From positions 250,401 through 314,400 of the forward strand of contig WBMW01005527.1 of assembly GCA_013396635.1 (NCBI GenBank): 64,000 nucleotides of DNA, in the 5' to 3' direction. Of this stretch, positions 23,454 through 37,376 are shown piece after piece. How positions within the stretch are numbered: position 1 is the first letter of the stretch; the number at the start of each line of letters is the position of its first letter. The translations under genes and the position numbers were made by a program. This DNA is from Penelope pileata (Eukaryota > Chordata > Aves > Galliformes > Cracidae). The notes under the pieces are model-generated. The model worked only from the letters and a program-made list of their open reading frames with translations. It was not told where the DNA came from and ran no database searches.

Positions 23454-26400
23454 CATCCATCATGAAGAGGATATAGACATTTACCACCCACTATTTATTT
23501 ACACAAATTCTGTAAGTTCCTAAACACTGGAAGATGCTGGCACAGCAGCAGCATAAACCTTACAAAATCAAAAAAAAAAATAAAAAAATCAGCAAATTAA
23601 AAAAAAATTAAACGTTCTTTGCATAAATTGACATGATTATTTTTGTAAAATGCATGTTCTCTGGAACTGTTTATTCACTTCAATAGATTGGTTCTGGTAT
23701 TAAAGGGCCTTCAGTAAAACCATCCAAAATAATGTCTGCAGGATCCAAAATACAATAAGCCTTTAGTTGGAAGATATGAAATGGAAAAACCTTAGAAAAA
23801 TGTGTTTGTGCAACTTATTCTGGCATTTTTCTTGGCCAAATCAGAAGAGTTAAAAGCTTTCATGTACTGTACCTTATTTAACAATTAGGATAGAAAACTT
23901 ATGAACTGTTCTTCTTATATTAATGTAAAGATTTGTCCAAATCTACTTAATAATATCCTGCATTGAGTCCATATCAAGAGACCCTGGATATTCCTAGGGT
24001 ATGTGTGCTAGTTTACTACTATCCTAGCCCAGAAGCCACAGTTGCTCAAAATCTCCTATTATTCCATTCCCATTTTGGAAAATAAAGTTAGGAAAGTAGT
24101 TATTGTATTTTATTTATTATACTCAAGTCTTATAGACTGCAATCTCATCTCAGTACCACAATCTCTTGCTTGCCACTTCTACCTGTATATTTTTCCTCTC
24201 TCTTCTTGGCTGACCATTGGAAAGGATACTGAATACTAGGAAAAAGAATAGTTCCTTCAAAGTACATACAAGTATATAACTACTGCTGCTTTTAACAGCT
24301 AGTACAGGTTGGACTCTACTTGGAGAAGCACTCTTTCATTTTCCCTTTTCTGAAATTCATTACTGAGCTGCAGCTCTCATCCATATTACTAATGATTGTT
24401 TCCTTCATAGCTGTAGCTCAATATGTTCCATAGCTGGACCAGAAACTCTGCCAACTGTGAATAAAAGGAAATTTTTCATATCACCAATTTGGAACAGACA
24501 ACTTCTTCTGTCGTATAAAGAAATATTGTGGTTGAAGAGTAGAACAGTGAAATGTAAATGCCAGGATTTTCTTGCTTTTTATGAATTAGAACCCTGAAAT
24601 GTAATGTTCTGCTTTAGCCCTGTGGTACCCTTCTTTCATTAAGTAAGGCAGAAAAAGCTGTGTAAGTAAAGAAAGTTACTCTGTGTTGGTCAGGAGCCAA
24701 CATTTATTTGTAATGAAAACTGATTACTGACATATAGCTTTGATGTTTCCACTTTTCATTATTCTCTGTAAATTTCCGTATAGTTTACACTTCAGCAAAA
24801 GTAGTGCACAATTTTTTACTCAAGTGAAAAAGTCAGGCACACAAGCTTTTTACAGATCATGACATTAACTATGAAACTGTATTCAGAAACTTGCTCATTT
24901 CTTTATTTTAAATATTCTGAAATCCTCATGAGTTTATGTGGCTACTGAATAAAACTGCTGAAAAGAGCTATTGAGTAATACTAAAATTCCTTCGTATTTT
25001 GAGGCAAAGGACAAACTCTCTGAAAGAGACTTTTTGCAAGTAAATATAATGACATGGCTAAGTCCTTGAAGGTGTCCTTGCTCATTTTTGGAGTGGTCTA
25101 TATAAGAAGTAGAATACAAGCTGGAAGCAGGTGAGTTTCACCAGGCAACAGCAACCGTATTGGATTCAAGCGTTCATCCAATTCTCACCTTAATGGACTA
25201 TTTAGTAATCTAAGGGTAATCTTCTGGACTGCTGTGACCTGGCATCCTCTCTGAGGTTTTCTTTCTGAGAATACATGATTCTTCAATTTTATTCTGCTTA
25301 TCCAAAATGATTTATTAGGTAAAACCTTTAATTGGAACTAATCACCAAATATTTGGAGTATTTTTTCCTAAATACAAAGAATTTATTTCCAGTCTTTAAA
25401 AATTAAAATACAAAGCTCAACAGCAACTCTTGCTTGTTTTTCTTTAGATGACACATACTAGAAAAAAGCATTGTCACCATCTAAATACTGTGCGCCTACG
25501 GGATCACTACAGACAGTGTAATTGCTAAACCTACTAGATTAACATGTGATGAATATCTCCATCATTTTCCCTGCCTGTAAAACAAATATTTGAGAACACA
25601 TTCAAGGCCCATGACTTTTTCTAAGTGACCTTTTATCATTTTTCCCTGATCATAAAAGTGCTTATATCTTCAAACTTATTCTCTTATATCTTCAAAAGAG
25701 GTCATTTGGATCTAGGCTTACCAGACTGCTGGGTTACACCTGAAAAGTTGGGAGTCAGTCTTCAGGTGTCTACTTTAGGTACAGTGGAAGCCTAAGAGCC
25801 CAAACCAGACCTCGCTTCCAACAACTGCAGCATGGCCTTTGTGCTGCCAGGCTCTCAGTGGCATCACAACTCCTGGTTCGTTCGGCAAACCACTAGGACA
25901 AAACATTCATCTCCATGCAGGGTCTCCAGAAAGTCCCACACAATGCAGCTGCCTGCATAATGCATATCTTTTCCAATCACTAAGGGGTAGTGATGCCAGA
26001 GCAGAGTTGGAGCTGGTAAGAAAGCAACTCTCTAAGAGAAGCAACACGACATTTCTTACAGATCTTCACCTCTTTTCTGAGTCACAAAACAGACATTGTA
26101 ATTATGCAGAGATAATACCTGGAAATGCTAGCTGAATGTTATGAGGTTACAAAATGCTTCATGGCCTAACTATATGCAAATTAGACTATCACTGGTATCT
26201 GAGAGTTGCAACTGGGTGTCCATTGCTCATAGAAACAGCCTACAGTCCTTTTCTGAATGTAGATTCACATTTGTAAGTATTATTACCTGAAAATTAATGT
26301 GATGTTGTTTTTCTCTGACTAAACTGTTTGGGGAAACTGAACTGTGGTTGCCTGGGAAACACCTGCTTGCAGACAGGGCTACCAGTCACAAACATTATAA

Positions 26401-29400
26401 AGCACACAAACATCAAGTCACTGCACCTTTATCTTTTTATTTTTAGTGCTTTCTGTAACAAGAGTACATCCATCACCTGTATCTGGACGGATGAGGAAGG
26501 AAATTCTAGAATCGATGTTCTTTGATATTGGTCTTGTAACGGTTTTACACCTTTATTAGTTGTATTAGAATAACCTAACAAGTAAGGCATATCATAGTCT
26601 GTGAGAACATCCATATGCTACCATTTATAATCCATCTGGAAATCAGAGCAACCTTGTCAAGTATAACAAATTTTAAATTACAGAGAAACAACTGCAAAGT
26701 CTGCTGACCTTCACAGTCACAAATGCTGCTTGATCAGCACCACACCTACGTTCTAATACATGTCCAAGTAAACTCTACTGTGTAGCTATATCCCAGCCCA
26801 TTATTTCTGTAAATGATTTTTGGAATTCTACTCTAGACAAATATTGAAAAACGTAAATAGGGTTGAAAATATAGTACTTCTTTTTAAAGGAGTAAAAGAT
26901 CTATTTATATGACTGTATGCACTTAACTCCCTAACAGAATTGCCATCACTACTGGATAACATGCACCTTTTCTTTTCCTCAGCTGCCTTAGAGAGAGGTA
27001 TAGTTCTGTTTTATTTGCACCAAGTTTTCAGTGATTCAAAAAAAAAAAATTATGAACACAAAAGCTTCAGTCACACAAGTACACTAGCACAACTTAAGAG
27101 ATGATGTTTATGTTATATTTGTTAGTTTAACTTGCATATACATAATCCTCAGTTCTGCAATGGTACAGTCTTGTGTAATGCCCATAGCCATCACAAAGAG
27201 CAAAGTAACCTTACTTGCAATACTCATCTGTGCTGCAAGCAGCTAAAATACAAACATTTCCTAATCAAATAAAAATGAATAAACTAAAACTATTCCCATT
27301 TAAGAAGTAGTCAAACATTTATTTAATTTGAAGTGGGTAAATGTGCTTTTGTGAAGTACTTCGAGGTATACGGAAAAGAAAGCTAAAAAACTTCCCTTCT
27401 TTAAGAGCCTTTCACTAAACTTTGGGGTTGGCGCAAGTCAGCATATTTTCAATTGAATGCAGAGCTGAGTTCTCATTGTCTCAATAATGGACCAAACCTA
27501 GTCAGCATAAAAAACTTTCTTAATGCTTACAGTTCTTTTCAGATTTAAAAGAATGTTGTGTCCAACATGATTACTAAACAGGACACGTTTTACAAAAACA
27601 TCAAAGTTGTCCTTTCCACTACATTTCACCTTGAATTCAAAGAAGCTATTTGTTGAAAACTGACAGATGCTTTAGAATATATTGATGCACAGGGTTTTTT
27701 CTCACTCACCTGTATGCAGCCCAATTATCTATAAAGCATATATACATGAGGCTGCATACTTCAAGCTGCAAGGTTTCCTTCAAGTGCAAGTTCTTTCGTG
27801 AAGTGACCAGGAGTACATAGATAACTGTTGCTCACAGATTATGGTATTCATAGCAGGACAATACAGGTCTTGCTGCTGCATCATCAATACAACTTTCTTA
27901 TCTATATACTGTTTGCATTTGGAAATGTACTTGCTGCCAGCAATATTGTACCTCAGTATTTGACTACTTAGATGAATTGCAGGTCATTCCATGTTGCACT
28001 CCTACTTACTTGAAAGGCAGAGTTCACTTTATTTTGTCAAGCACTTTCTCATAAAATCACATATCTACATGACAAAAATAAATTATATACATAATTACAG
28101 TTAATCTTTTAATTGGGATCCCAACTCCATGCAGGCTGGTGACTAATGCTTTCTTCAGAACTGTCCTTTGCTAGGATGCCAATCCCAATGACGTGAAATT
28201 GGTAGAGTACCAAGACAGCAGTCAATGTTAAATTTTTTTTTTTTTTTTGTTCTGAACATTTTCTTGGTCTGTATCACCTGTAATAACTTGTTACATGTGG
28301 TAAGGTAGATAGAAAAGTCCCAAAGACTGACTTTTCACTTGCACAACTACTATAGTGACTACTAATGCTCAATACTCTGCCTAATAGTAGCTATCATAAT
28401 AAAACTAATTGAAAAATAGTCATCTTATTAGTCCCTAAAACCCTTTAAAAGTCCCTAATTTAATCTCTTAAAACATAAGTAAGATCAAAGTTTTTGGATA
28501 TCTTCAAAAGAGAAAAGCCGTGCTCCTGAAGAAGCCACTGAAACTTAAAATGCAGTATTGGCTCTTCAAAGAACCTCTAGCAACAACAAACTGCTGCTGC
28601 AGAGTTAAGCCAGGAGGCACTGCATCTGCATCCAAATCTGTATTTGTTTGGGAGCAAATACAGACAACGGAGGTGAAAGGTCCAGATTTAAATTTGTTCA
28701 GTTGAGGGAAACTGTCACAGACTATCAGGGTGTTTCATTGAAAAACAAAATTTAGGCTGTTACATATGCAAAGATAAAGTATTCAGAAGGCCTCAAGTAA
28801 ATTTTCTTGGAGTCGCATGGGAGATTCTGAAAAAAGGGGTATAAACTATGAACTTTGTTTTGTCATGAATATCCTGACTTACATAGCCAGTTGCAAAGGT
28901 CAAGGTTAGAGTGAAAGGACAACAACAAATATATAATGAAAGTTTGCCCCATAGGAAAGAAGTTATGGCTTAGAAATAATAGATGTCTCTCTATTGCCCA
29001 TTCTTACAACTCTCCAGAACTACCCATGACATCAAAATAAGCATTTTTCTATGACATTGGAGAACCGGTGAGTCAACACCGATTCACAGCTGCTTCAGTG
29101 CATCTACGCAGTACAAAGAGTTGCCTGTGATTTAACTTCATAATCCAAGATACTGTATTTCCAAAGTAAAAAAAATGTAGAGCACTGACATTTGCTAAAA
29201 TACGTTGAAATACTATAGCAAAGAAGAAATTCTGAACAACTATGAAATGCTTTTATTCTAGGTTTTGAAACCAAGAATATACCTTTAAGTACTAAATAAA
29301 CTCATTGTGCATTGTGCAATGAGTAACAGACCACTCATTTAGAAATTTATCTATTTAAAATAATTTCCATGGCATTAAATTTTCTCTTTTTGAAAGATCA

Positions 29401-31179
29401 TAAGAGGTTGTCAAGAATGTTTTGATTGAAATATCACCTAAAACAGCAAATTTCAAAGTAAAATGAATCTCAGATTAGCAGATGCTGATATGCTGTCTCA
29501 GATTACCACTAAACACTCAGAATGTGACTGCTTTCAGGTACTGAATTTTTGCAACAAATAACAGCTATTAATAGGCACTGAGCTATATTTGCCAGCATAA
29601 GAGGCAGGAATCAGCAGGGGGTAAACACAGAACAGTAATTGCAATTACTGTTACGGTAACAAAATAAGTATTGAAAAAGGTACCACGCATTCTGTTAAAG
29701 CAGTGTAAAGACACTGCTACAATCTTCCAAAATATTAAGTTCAATGTCAATGTGTAGACCCCTTTTCAAAGGTGACACAGATACCCAAACCTACATATTA
29801 TTAAAAAAAATTCACATTTCCTGACAGAGTCATTCCATGGAATTCCCCTAATCTATGCCGACTAAAACTTTGGTCTTCTGCTTTTGAATTTGATCAATTT
29901 CATGAAACTACCAGGACTTGTAGTTCTCACTGTACAACTTTGCCTTTGTGCATATTGTTTCAGTGCCTGCAAAGAAAACTGTATGTTGTCCCTTCAGGAC
30001 ACAGAGGATTCAGTTATTCTTCTACCTCTGCTTCACTTTGTGAGGTACAGTTTCAAAGCACTGTTCACTTGCAATCCTTACTTATTTCTGCACTACAAGC
30101 AATTTCCTTAAATTTACTACAAACTTAGGATGTGTTCAACACAAACTGCCGGGCCAAAAGTCTACTGAACTGCACACCAACATCAGCCACGTTAGGGCTT
30201 TTTGTAACTATTGGCTGAGGATAACACAGATGTTTGGGTATTGTTTTTGTTGGTCTTTTTGTTTGGTTTGCTTATTTTCCCCTTTGCTCACCTAAAAATT
30301 AAACTGAGTAACTGTCAATTATTTCTCTTGAGAAAGTCAATCAGTGGGTTATATGTTTTGCATATTCACATTTTCAATGGTAGATATTGTACCTTGGTTT
30401 GAGTAGGCTCAATATAACCAAAACTTACACCTTTTTACACTTGGTATAAATTCCTTCAGAATTTACATATTGTTTCAAAATTCTTTCATATTCCACCAGA
30501 AACAAATACAGCCAGCCCCACCTGCCTTCTTAGTGCTATATATGTTGGTTGTCAATGTAAGAATGATTGTGTGAACTTAATCAGACACACTTAAGATTTC
30601 CTTTATAAGCATATTTTTTTGTCAAAGTTAGATTAAGAAAGAATTTTAAGCCAGTTTACAGAAAAAGCACTTACGACAGAATATAGAAAGTTAATAAGGG
30701 AAATGTATCAGTCTGACTAATAGCTGCAGCAGGTGAGATTTGTTTGGAAAAAAGTTTAAATGAGCACACACACTGAAGTAGCTCTGTAGGGAGACGCATT
30801 TTTGTGCACACTATTAACAGTTATTTTTCTTGCAGAGTTCAAAAGAATAATTATCTCACTTTAATGGTAAATCCTCAAATACGAGGGATTCTCGTCATAC
30901 AGAATCACATATTGATTTTTTTTAAATTGATTTTTTAAAGACTTCCAGCATTATTCTCTCCTATCTCGTGTCCTGCAGGTCTGAAATGCTCTTTCAGGCA
31001 CACTTACGTTCCCAAAAGACTACTTTGAGCTCCTCCCAGGACTCCACACAGCTGAGGTCTTTTGATCACAGCCTGAAGAGAGCTGAATAAACCTGGACCT
31101 AGATTCAGAATGGTTAAAAGCAGACAGCAATATCACTACAAAAAACATGTAAGGACTTCACAGTTCAAAGCCTGCTGGC
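23454..31179. other. Intergenic, no gene recognised
   Basis: This stretch starts with CCAT units at about 23448-23460 and is otherwise AT-rich unique sequence. Homopolymer tracts lie near 23570-23588 (A-rich) and 28230-28248 (T18 or so). A slightly GC-richer part at about 25730-26000 shows no recognisable repeat; a 98-codon frame there (25839-26135) has no known domain. A perfect 8-bp inverted repeat (ACTCATTG/CAATGAGT) lies at about 29309-29333. Confidence 0.6.
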
Positions 31180-31380
31180 AGCCACATACCAGAAACTCTC
31201 AGCAGTCAAGGCACCTTGCTTCCTGCACTGCTGCAAGGATGTGCAGTGTCCACTGCTGCCCTGCAGCTCTGGGGACAGTTCTGTCCTGTAGCAGCAGTGG
31301 GCTGAGGGCAGGAGCTGGGCACTGGCTGCTCGGCAGGTTATGCTGCTGAGAAGTCAGGCTCCTTCTGCATAGACCAAGTC
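31180..31380. other. GC-rich island with nested hairpin
   Basis: About 200 bp clearly richer in G+C than the surrounding sequence, dense in CTGC/GCAG. It contains perfect 10-bp arms CCACTGCTGC (31250-31259) and GCAGCAGTGG (31291-31300). Nested inside is GGACAG-TT-CTGTCC (31273-31286). A 79-codon + strand frame (31110-31349), Cys/Ala/Ser-rich, is probably a by-product of the GC richness. No repeat family or gene was recognised. Confidence 0.7.
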
Positions 31381-32267
31381 AGGTGGAAAGCCACCAAACC
31401 CTCCGGCGGACTGCCACTTTCAATAGCCACTGCTTTTGTCTAACCCTTTCTTTTACTTTTTTTTTTTTTAATCTTATGCTAGAAGCTAACCTAAAGGTGC
31501 ACATTTTGAGAGGTCGGAGAATTCAGTTTGTGAAGGACTGTGCATTCTACCTGAATGATTAAAGCTGAAAAGGCCATGGGATTATATTTTTGTGTTCACT
31601 GAAATCCTTCAAAGCCATCATTTGCAGTAAATTAGACAACACAAAGTGACTGTCTGGCCTCACGTTAGGACAACTTAATTTATCACCATCTTATTTTGCA
31701 TTTTTCACTAGAATTTGGCTACCATCCCTCCCGTTATCCTTGAATGACTTGGAGACTTGCAATTTTCCAAAGCTCATGGCACCTTTTGAAAGAAATATCT
31801 TCTGTGAAACGAATTAAATAGTTCATTTTTATTTCAGTTATTTTCAGTAAATTCCTGCTGTTCCAACATTAAATAAAATTTGGTATTAATGAAATCTGCC
31901 TGTAGGTGGTCAATTGCATGTGGTATCGCATTAAAGTAAACCGCAAGTAACCATGTCTCATCTTTAACCTGTCATTGTCTTTCTTCTCCAATCAATACAT
32001 AAGCAATTGTTTGATTATAAAGTAACTATCCAGAGCACTAATTGCTTCTCACGCCGCTGAAATTACAGTAGCTTTTTCTTGATTCCACAAATTCAAATCC
32101 TTTTTTTTCCCCACTTCATTCCCTCAGAAAAACAAATATCTGATATTCTGGTAAATTCTTCTGGATTCTTCTGGAAGACTGAATGCAAGATTTTGGAAGG
32201 TTCTTCAACGACAAGCAATTGCACTGAAACAGAGCAGCTGAAGAGCTTTCACTATAGCTGTCTCTTG

Positions 32268-32327
32268 ACAGCAATAATTTACTCCAGCTGAATGCTAACA
32301 GCAATCATTTACCCTAACTGAATGCTA
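32268..32327. repeat. Tandem duplication of a 30-bp unit
   Basis: Units 32268-32297 and 32298-32327 both start ACAGCAAT and end CTGAATGCTA. They differ at four or so positions (for example AATTTACTCCAG versus CATTTACCCTAA), so this copy pair is older than the 47-bp one. Confidence 0.92.
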
Positions 32328-35300
32328 ACAATCCTTTCTTGAGACAGTGCCATTATACTTCCACCTATTGCCTACAGCAAAGTCAATACAGTACTTCTAA
32401 AAATAAAATTAGGATTAAACTTTTCTTAAAAAAATTACATGCTGCAAGCTATTTTGAAGTTGTACATGTTGATTGGTCAGGGAATTTGGTTTGTGGACCA
32501 TGCACTTCAGCATCCACACTCACATACTTTCGCTCTGCAAGGTAGTGAACCTGAGCCAATAATGTTGAATGCAGCTCACAGGCCTGTGGCACTGAGAAAC
32601 CCCTGGCTTTGCTGCATCAGTATCTGAGGCATCTGAGTTTGTTTTGTTTCCTGTTTCATTGTTGTTATTTTTTTCTCCCCTTACTGACATCTGCAGATGT
32701 ACATTGTTTTAGATGAATTTCCAGCTTTGAAGCAGTAAGTTCTCTAGAATAACCACATGAACTTCTCATGACTATATCTATCTCATAGTGCATACACTCA
32801 GTTTAAATGATGTTGTCCAGTACTCATTTTTAATCTCAGGTGTTTCAGTCAATTCAGGAAATAAAGATACTGCTATCTATTAGTCACCATCATAACACAG
32901 GAAGACTCAAATTAGGGCTGCACTGGAGAAAGAATCAAATATACCAACTAATCAGCATAGAAATTTCTTCATATGAGCAAAACAGGATTTTATATAACTG
33001 GTGAAGAAGCAGTTTACCCAATTCCAGTATAAGTTGCACACGAAATAGTGCAGGTATGATATATACTACACCTATATGTCCTGGCACAGTAGGAGTGACA
33101 CTTAACTGAGCAATTTATCTGTCATGTGGAACTGAAGCTTTCTGCTGGAAAAGTCTTTGTGCTGTGCTTTTTCCCCAGCTGAAGTTAAGCAAAGTTTACC
33201 TTGTATTGGCCACACCAATTAATCCATTTCTGTTATTGCCAGCTATAAATCTAATTTACATTTCATATTGCATGAGAGAGAAATAAATACATTTGCTCTT
33301 CAGCCTTTTTGAAAATGCAGTATTTTCCACACTTGGGTGTGGAATAGTTCATTGCCTAGTTAACCATCCATGAACGCTGGTATTTGTCAGTGTTCCAGGC
33401 AGTCAGGCATGCCCGATTCAGAGCTGTTTAGAACAGATTTGGAATAATATTAAGCAAATAAAGGCAGCACTTCATAAAACATTAATGACTGTCATAAGCA
33501 ATAGAAAACATCATCACACAGAACAAAACAATGGGCTTAAAATGCCTACAGAGAGACGCAATACCAGTTTCATTTGCAAACTAAATATGCATTGGAAATT
33601 TATCTTTAGGTGGTCAATAAAGTAAGAGGTTTGATAGGTGGCCAAGTTGGACCAGCCTCGCTTCCATTTCTGTCAGACTGTGAGCCAGGTAGGGAACAGC
33701 CTGCTCCATGGGTGAGCACTTGCTCACACGAGTTATCCCAACTGTTAGCACTCAAAAACAAAAAAGTGGTTCAAAGTCATGGATTCATGTATACAGAAAT
33801 TACGGTATTTTCTTATTTGAGGACATATGCAATGGCATTTCCCTTTGCTTTTCATCAGTTTAAAGAAATTTAACTTTTGTAACTGTAAGTTCATTAGCAA
33901 TATCAGTTTAAAAGCAGTTTCCAAGGTAAGGAAAAAAAAAAAGACGATCATGGAGAAAAAGCTAGCTACCTTTATCAGGGTACTGCGACCAACAGCAACA
34001 GTGTTATTAGCAGAAAGCATGCTTTAATTTGCTGGTGAGCAGTCTTATAGACAATATGAAATATACAGAAGATGCACAATTCCTTCTAAATGGACTATCA
34101 TCTACACTAAACAGCAGAGTTAAGATTTCTAAAAGTAACCAAACATTCCCAAATGAGTGTAATTGTTAAAAACAATCACACAAGTGTTGCTCAGCGCCTG
34201 ATATGAACTGGTGCATGCAGACAGGATTCTCTCAGATGAAAGAGAGAAAAAGAAAGAAAAAATCCCCAGTGACTTCATCCTTGCCAAACACCAGACAAGA
34301 TAGAGACAAACCTGTGAGGCAAGAGATCTGCCTACAATAAAAGCAAAAATAGAGGGAAGCAATATGAGAAATGGAGCTGAAAGCATATTTTAATGTGCTT
34401 TCCAATATAAGTAACGGATGATGGTAATAAGTAAAGCTGGGGCAACAGATTAATAGAAGAACATGGAATTACAGTGAATTTAGACATGTTTAAGGTGCTA
34501 ACCCAGATTTGTTTTCTAGCTCTACTGTAAAATTTGTCATACTCTTGAGCCACTCTGCTCCTCCTAATGCACCGCTCCAGAAATAAAGGCAGTTCTGCCT
34601 GCCTGTCCACAAGTTCCCATTGAAAAACAAATATTTTTAAAGCAAATATCTTTAAAAGATGATCAACTTGTATACTAACATGACTCTACAAAATAATTTC
34701 TCAAGTGCAGCCCATCCCTATTTCTTTCAGAATATAATAGGGAAGAAAAAAACACCTATACAGCTGCCAATTTTATTTAATGACAAGTTTCTCACTGGTC
34801 CTTGTTCTCTGATGGTGAACAGACATACTCTGTGATAAATCAGTACAAGAAAATTAACTGCCTTTCATTGGTTACAGCATTTTCATCTGAGAGGAAGTCA
34901 GGTGTTTCTGTTTAAGCAGGGTAGGATTTGATATGGAGAGCTTGTACTCTACCTAAAGTAAAAGGGATTCCAACCTAAAAGGGCTGGAGAAAGGAGTACT
35001 ACACAATTTACATTTGAAACAATGAGGAGAAAAGTATCTTTATTTTTGAATTCAAGTATCATATTTAATTCCTCTACCTTATTTTCCTAACCAGAAATTT
35101 TGCAAAGATGGAGAATTTAGATTGTAGTAAAAAATAGAGCCCTGGTAGAAGCAGGAGGCTGTGCTCAGAGGCAGGTGCTGGTGTTCCTCTCTGTCTAGGA
35201 GCATTATCATCAGGAAGTACTCCACAACACATAGATGTGTGTAATATCTTGACAAATTCAGGCACTTTCCTCTATGGTTCATATTATAAATTGTTAAGAA

Positions 35301-37325
35301 CCATGAGTCATTTCCTCATCAATATTCACTTGTCAAGCATGGTGTCCTATTTACTTCATTATAACTGGTAAATAGGGATCTAAGTGATCTATTGGTGAGG
35401 AAACGGTACGGTGAGTTAACAAACTAGGTTGTCATTTCATATGCATATCGCCAGACCGACAGGCTACATTTCATATTTGTTTTTCAAAGGTCCCTATATT
35501 TATTTACTGAGGTTAATTCAGAACTCATTCAAATTAGTAGGCATGATTTTGTCAAGTTCAGCAGCTTTCAGACTGTGGTCTAAAGGCTCAACTTCATGCC
35601 ACCGTTTTCCCTATTAAAATGAGAGTTTAAATAGAAGCTTGGTGTTTCAGACACTTGAGTCATGACCAATTGCATTTCCCCCAGGGGTGGATCAGCCACT
35701 ATTCCCGCTGGCTAGCACTGACTCATTCTGAATAACTGTGGTTCCTACCCCCTCCCCTCCCCTCAAAAAAATGTTAACTGAATGTGAATATTGTTTAGGT
35801 GGAGGTTTTCAACTACAAGAATGTTCTCATGAAGCTACACATTCTATTTCTAATGTGGGATATTTTGATTTTTGCTTTAATTTATTACAGTTGCTTTCAC
35901 AGGTTATACTTAACTAAGCAGTTCAAGCTTTTTCTTTTTCTACAGCTCAGTTCTACAGCTTTGTGTAAATTGTAAGCATAGTGGTCACTAACATAATAAT
36001 GGTTTTCCCTAATGAAGGCAAAATTTGGTCCAGTGTTTCTTGACTTAGATGTTTTGCAATCACTCTCAGTACCCTGCATCCTCTGCCATGTGAACATACT
36101 CCCCAGCATCTGAGTAGTTTATAGCACTGTTAGTAATTTTTTCTGTTATTTGTAATCAGTTCTCCCTTACTGGAATACTTTTCTTCATGCCTTAAAGTGC
36201 TTTGCAGCACAAGTATGAATTGCCCTGTGAGTACTAAATTCAGCATGAACTGTGTTTAGCATGAGTTTAAATAATTTGTTACCCAGCTGATACCTAGGTA
36301 ATCTTTATACTTTCCAATCAGCTCAGTTGTCTTGCTGTATGAATGACTTTTATAGCTGGTGCAAGGTTATTCATTCTCCTTTTGTTTAGCTTCTGGAATC
36401 GCGGGCAATCATGTTAGCATCATTCAACTTGTAACTCTAAGCACTGATAAAACTCATATTTCAGCTGTAGAGGTATATCGCGAACCATTCTTTACACAGA
36501 TAAATGGTTAGAATATAAGAGGGTAGAAATCAATTTTGGACAAATCATCTTCTTCTCTTTAACGATTTGATAAATGGAAACCAACCAAAAAGGGTGACAG
36601 AATATCATCCAGCACAGTATAAAGTTTATATGAGCACTTGGGGAACAGATTTTAGTTAGAAGAATTCAAGAGATGAAGATCAGTTTACTCACTACTGCAG
36701 AAGGGAGAAAGATCTGTAACAGCCATGTCAACTTGACTACAAAACTCATCACACTGTAGCCTGCATACCATAAAAATCTTAACAGTAAAGTTCTTCTGTA
36801 CCATTTTTTTTCCCTAACTTGGAAGTAGAATCGAAAAATCCTTGATGTCTCTCACATACACAAAGTTATTACTATTATTTTACATGGAAATAGCAGCCAC
36901 TTAGAAAGCAAAGCTACAGAAGAGCATAAATCTATAGAATTAGGGTATGCATACCACAGACCAGACAGCTGTCAGAAAGCAGTGTAGATCCATGAAAGAC
37001 AGCTCAACTACATCCATATACGTCAGCAGAAAATCAGCACTAAAATGTTATTTTAAAGATGCTGCACTGGAAATAGAAGGAAAACTCCCAGCCAAGTACT
37101 GTTCTTGCTGTAAAAGAAATTATTTTCCCTCTTTTCCCCACCTTATTACAACCAATAAGTTGAATTCACCTCATGAGATAATGAGCAGTCATCTTCCCAA
37201 ATGTACAGTAGTATTTACAGCAAGAGGGCCCACAGTCTTTGTGCAAAGCAGTACTAACTGACCAGGAGGTTCCTAGCATCTCACCCTCCAACATTCATTC
37301 ATTCATTCCCCCCTCCCCGTCCCCT

Positions 37326-37376
37326 AAAAAAAAAAAAAAAAANNNNNNNNNNNNNNNNNNNAAAAAAAAAAAAAAA
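37326..37376. repeat. Poly(A) run containing a 19-base assembly gap
   Basis: A17 (37326-37342), 19 N (37343-37361), A15 (37362-37376), preceded by a C-rich stretch and ATTC repeats at about 37294-37310. The gap lies within a homopolymer, so it is best read as unresolved poly(A) length. A frame of 74 codons passing through it is meaningless. Confidence 0.95.

Noticed and set aside
25099..25136. TATATAAG followed by a GTGAGT donor-like site
   Set aside because: A TATA box at 25099 would start transcription at about 25130, right at the donor, leaving no exon; single motifs are common in AT-rich DNA.
35140..35230. GC-richer stretch thought to be a CR1 piece
   Set aside because: Could not match it to any part of CR1 or to another element with confidence.
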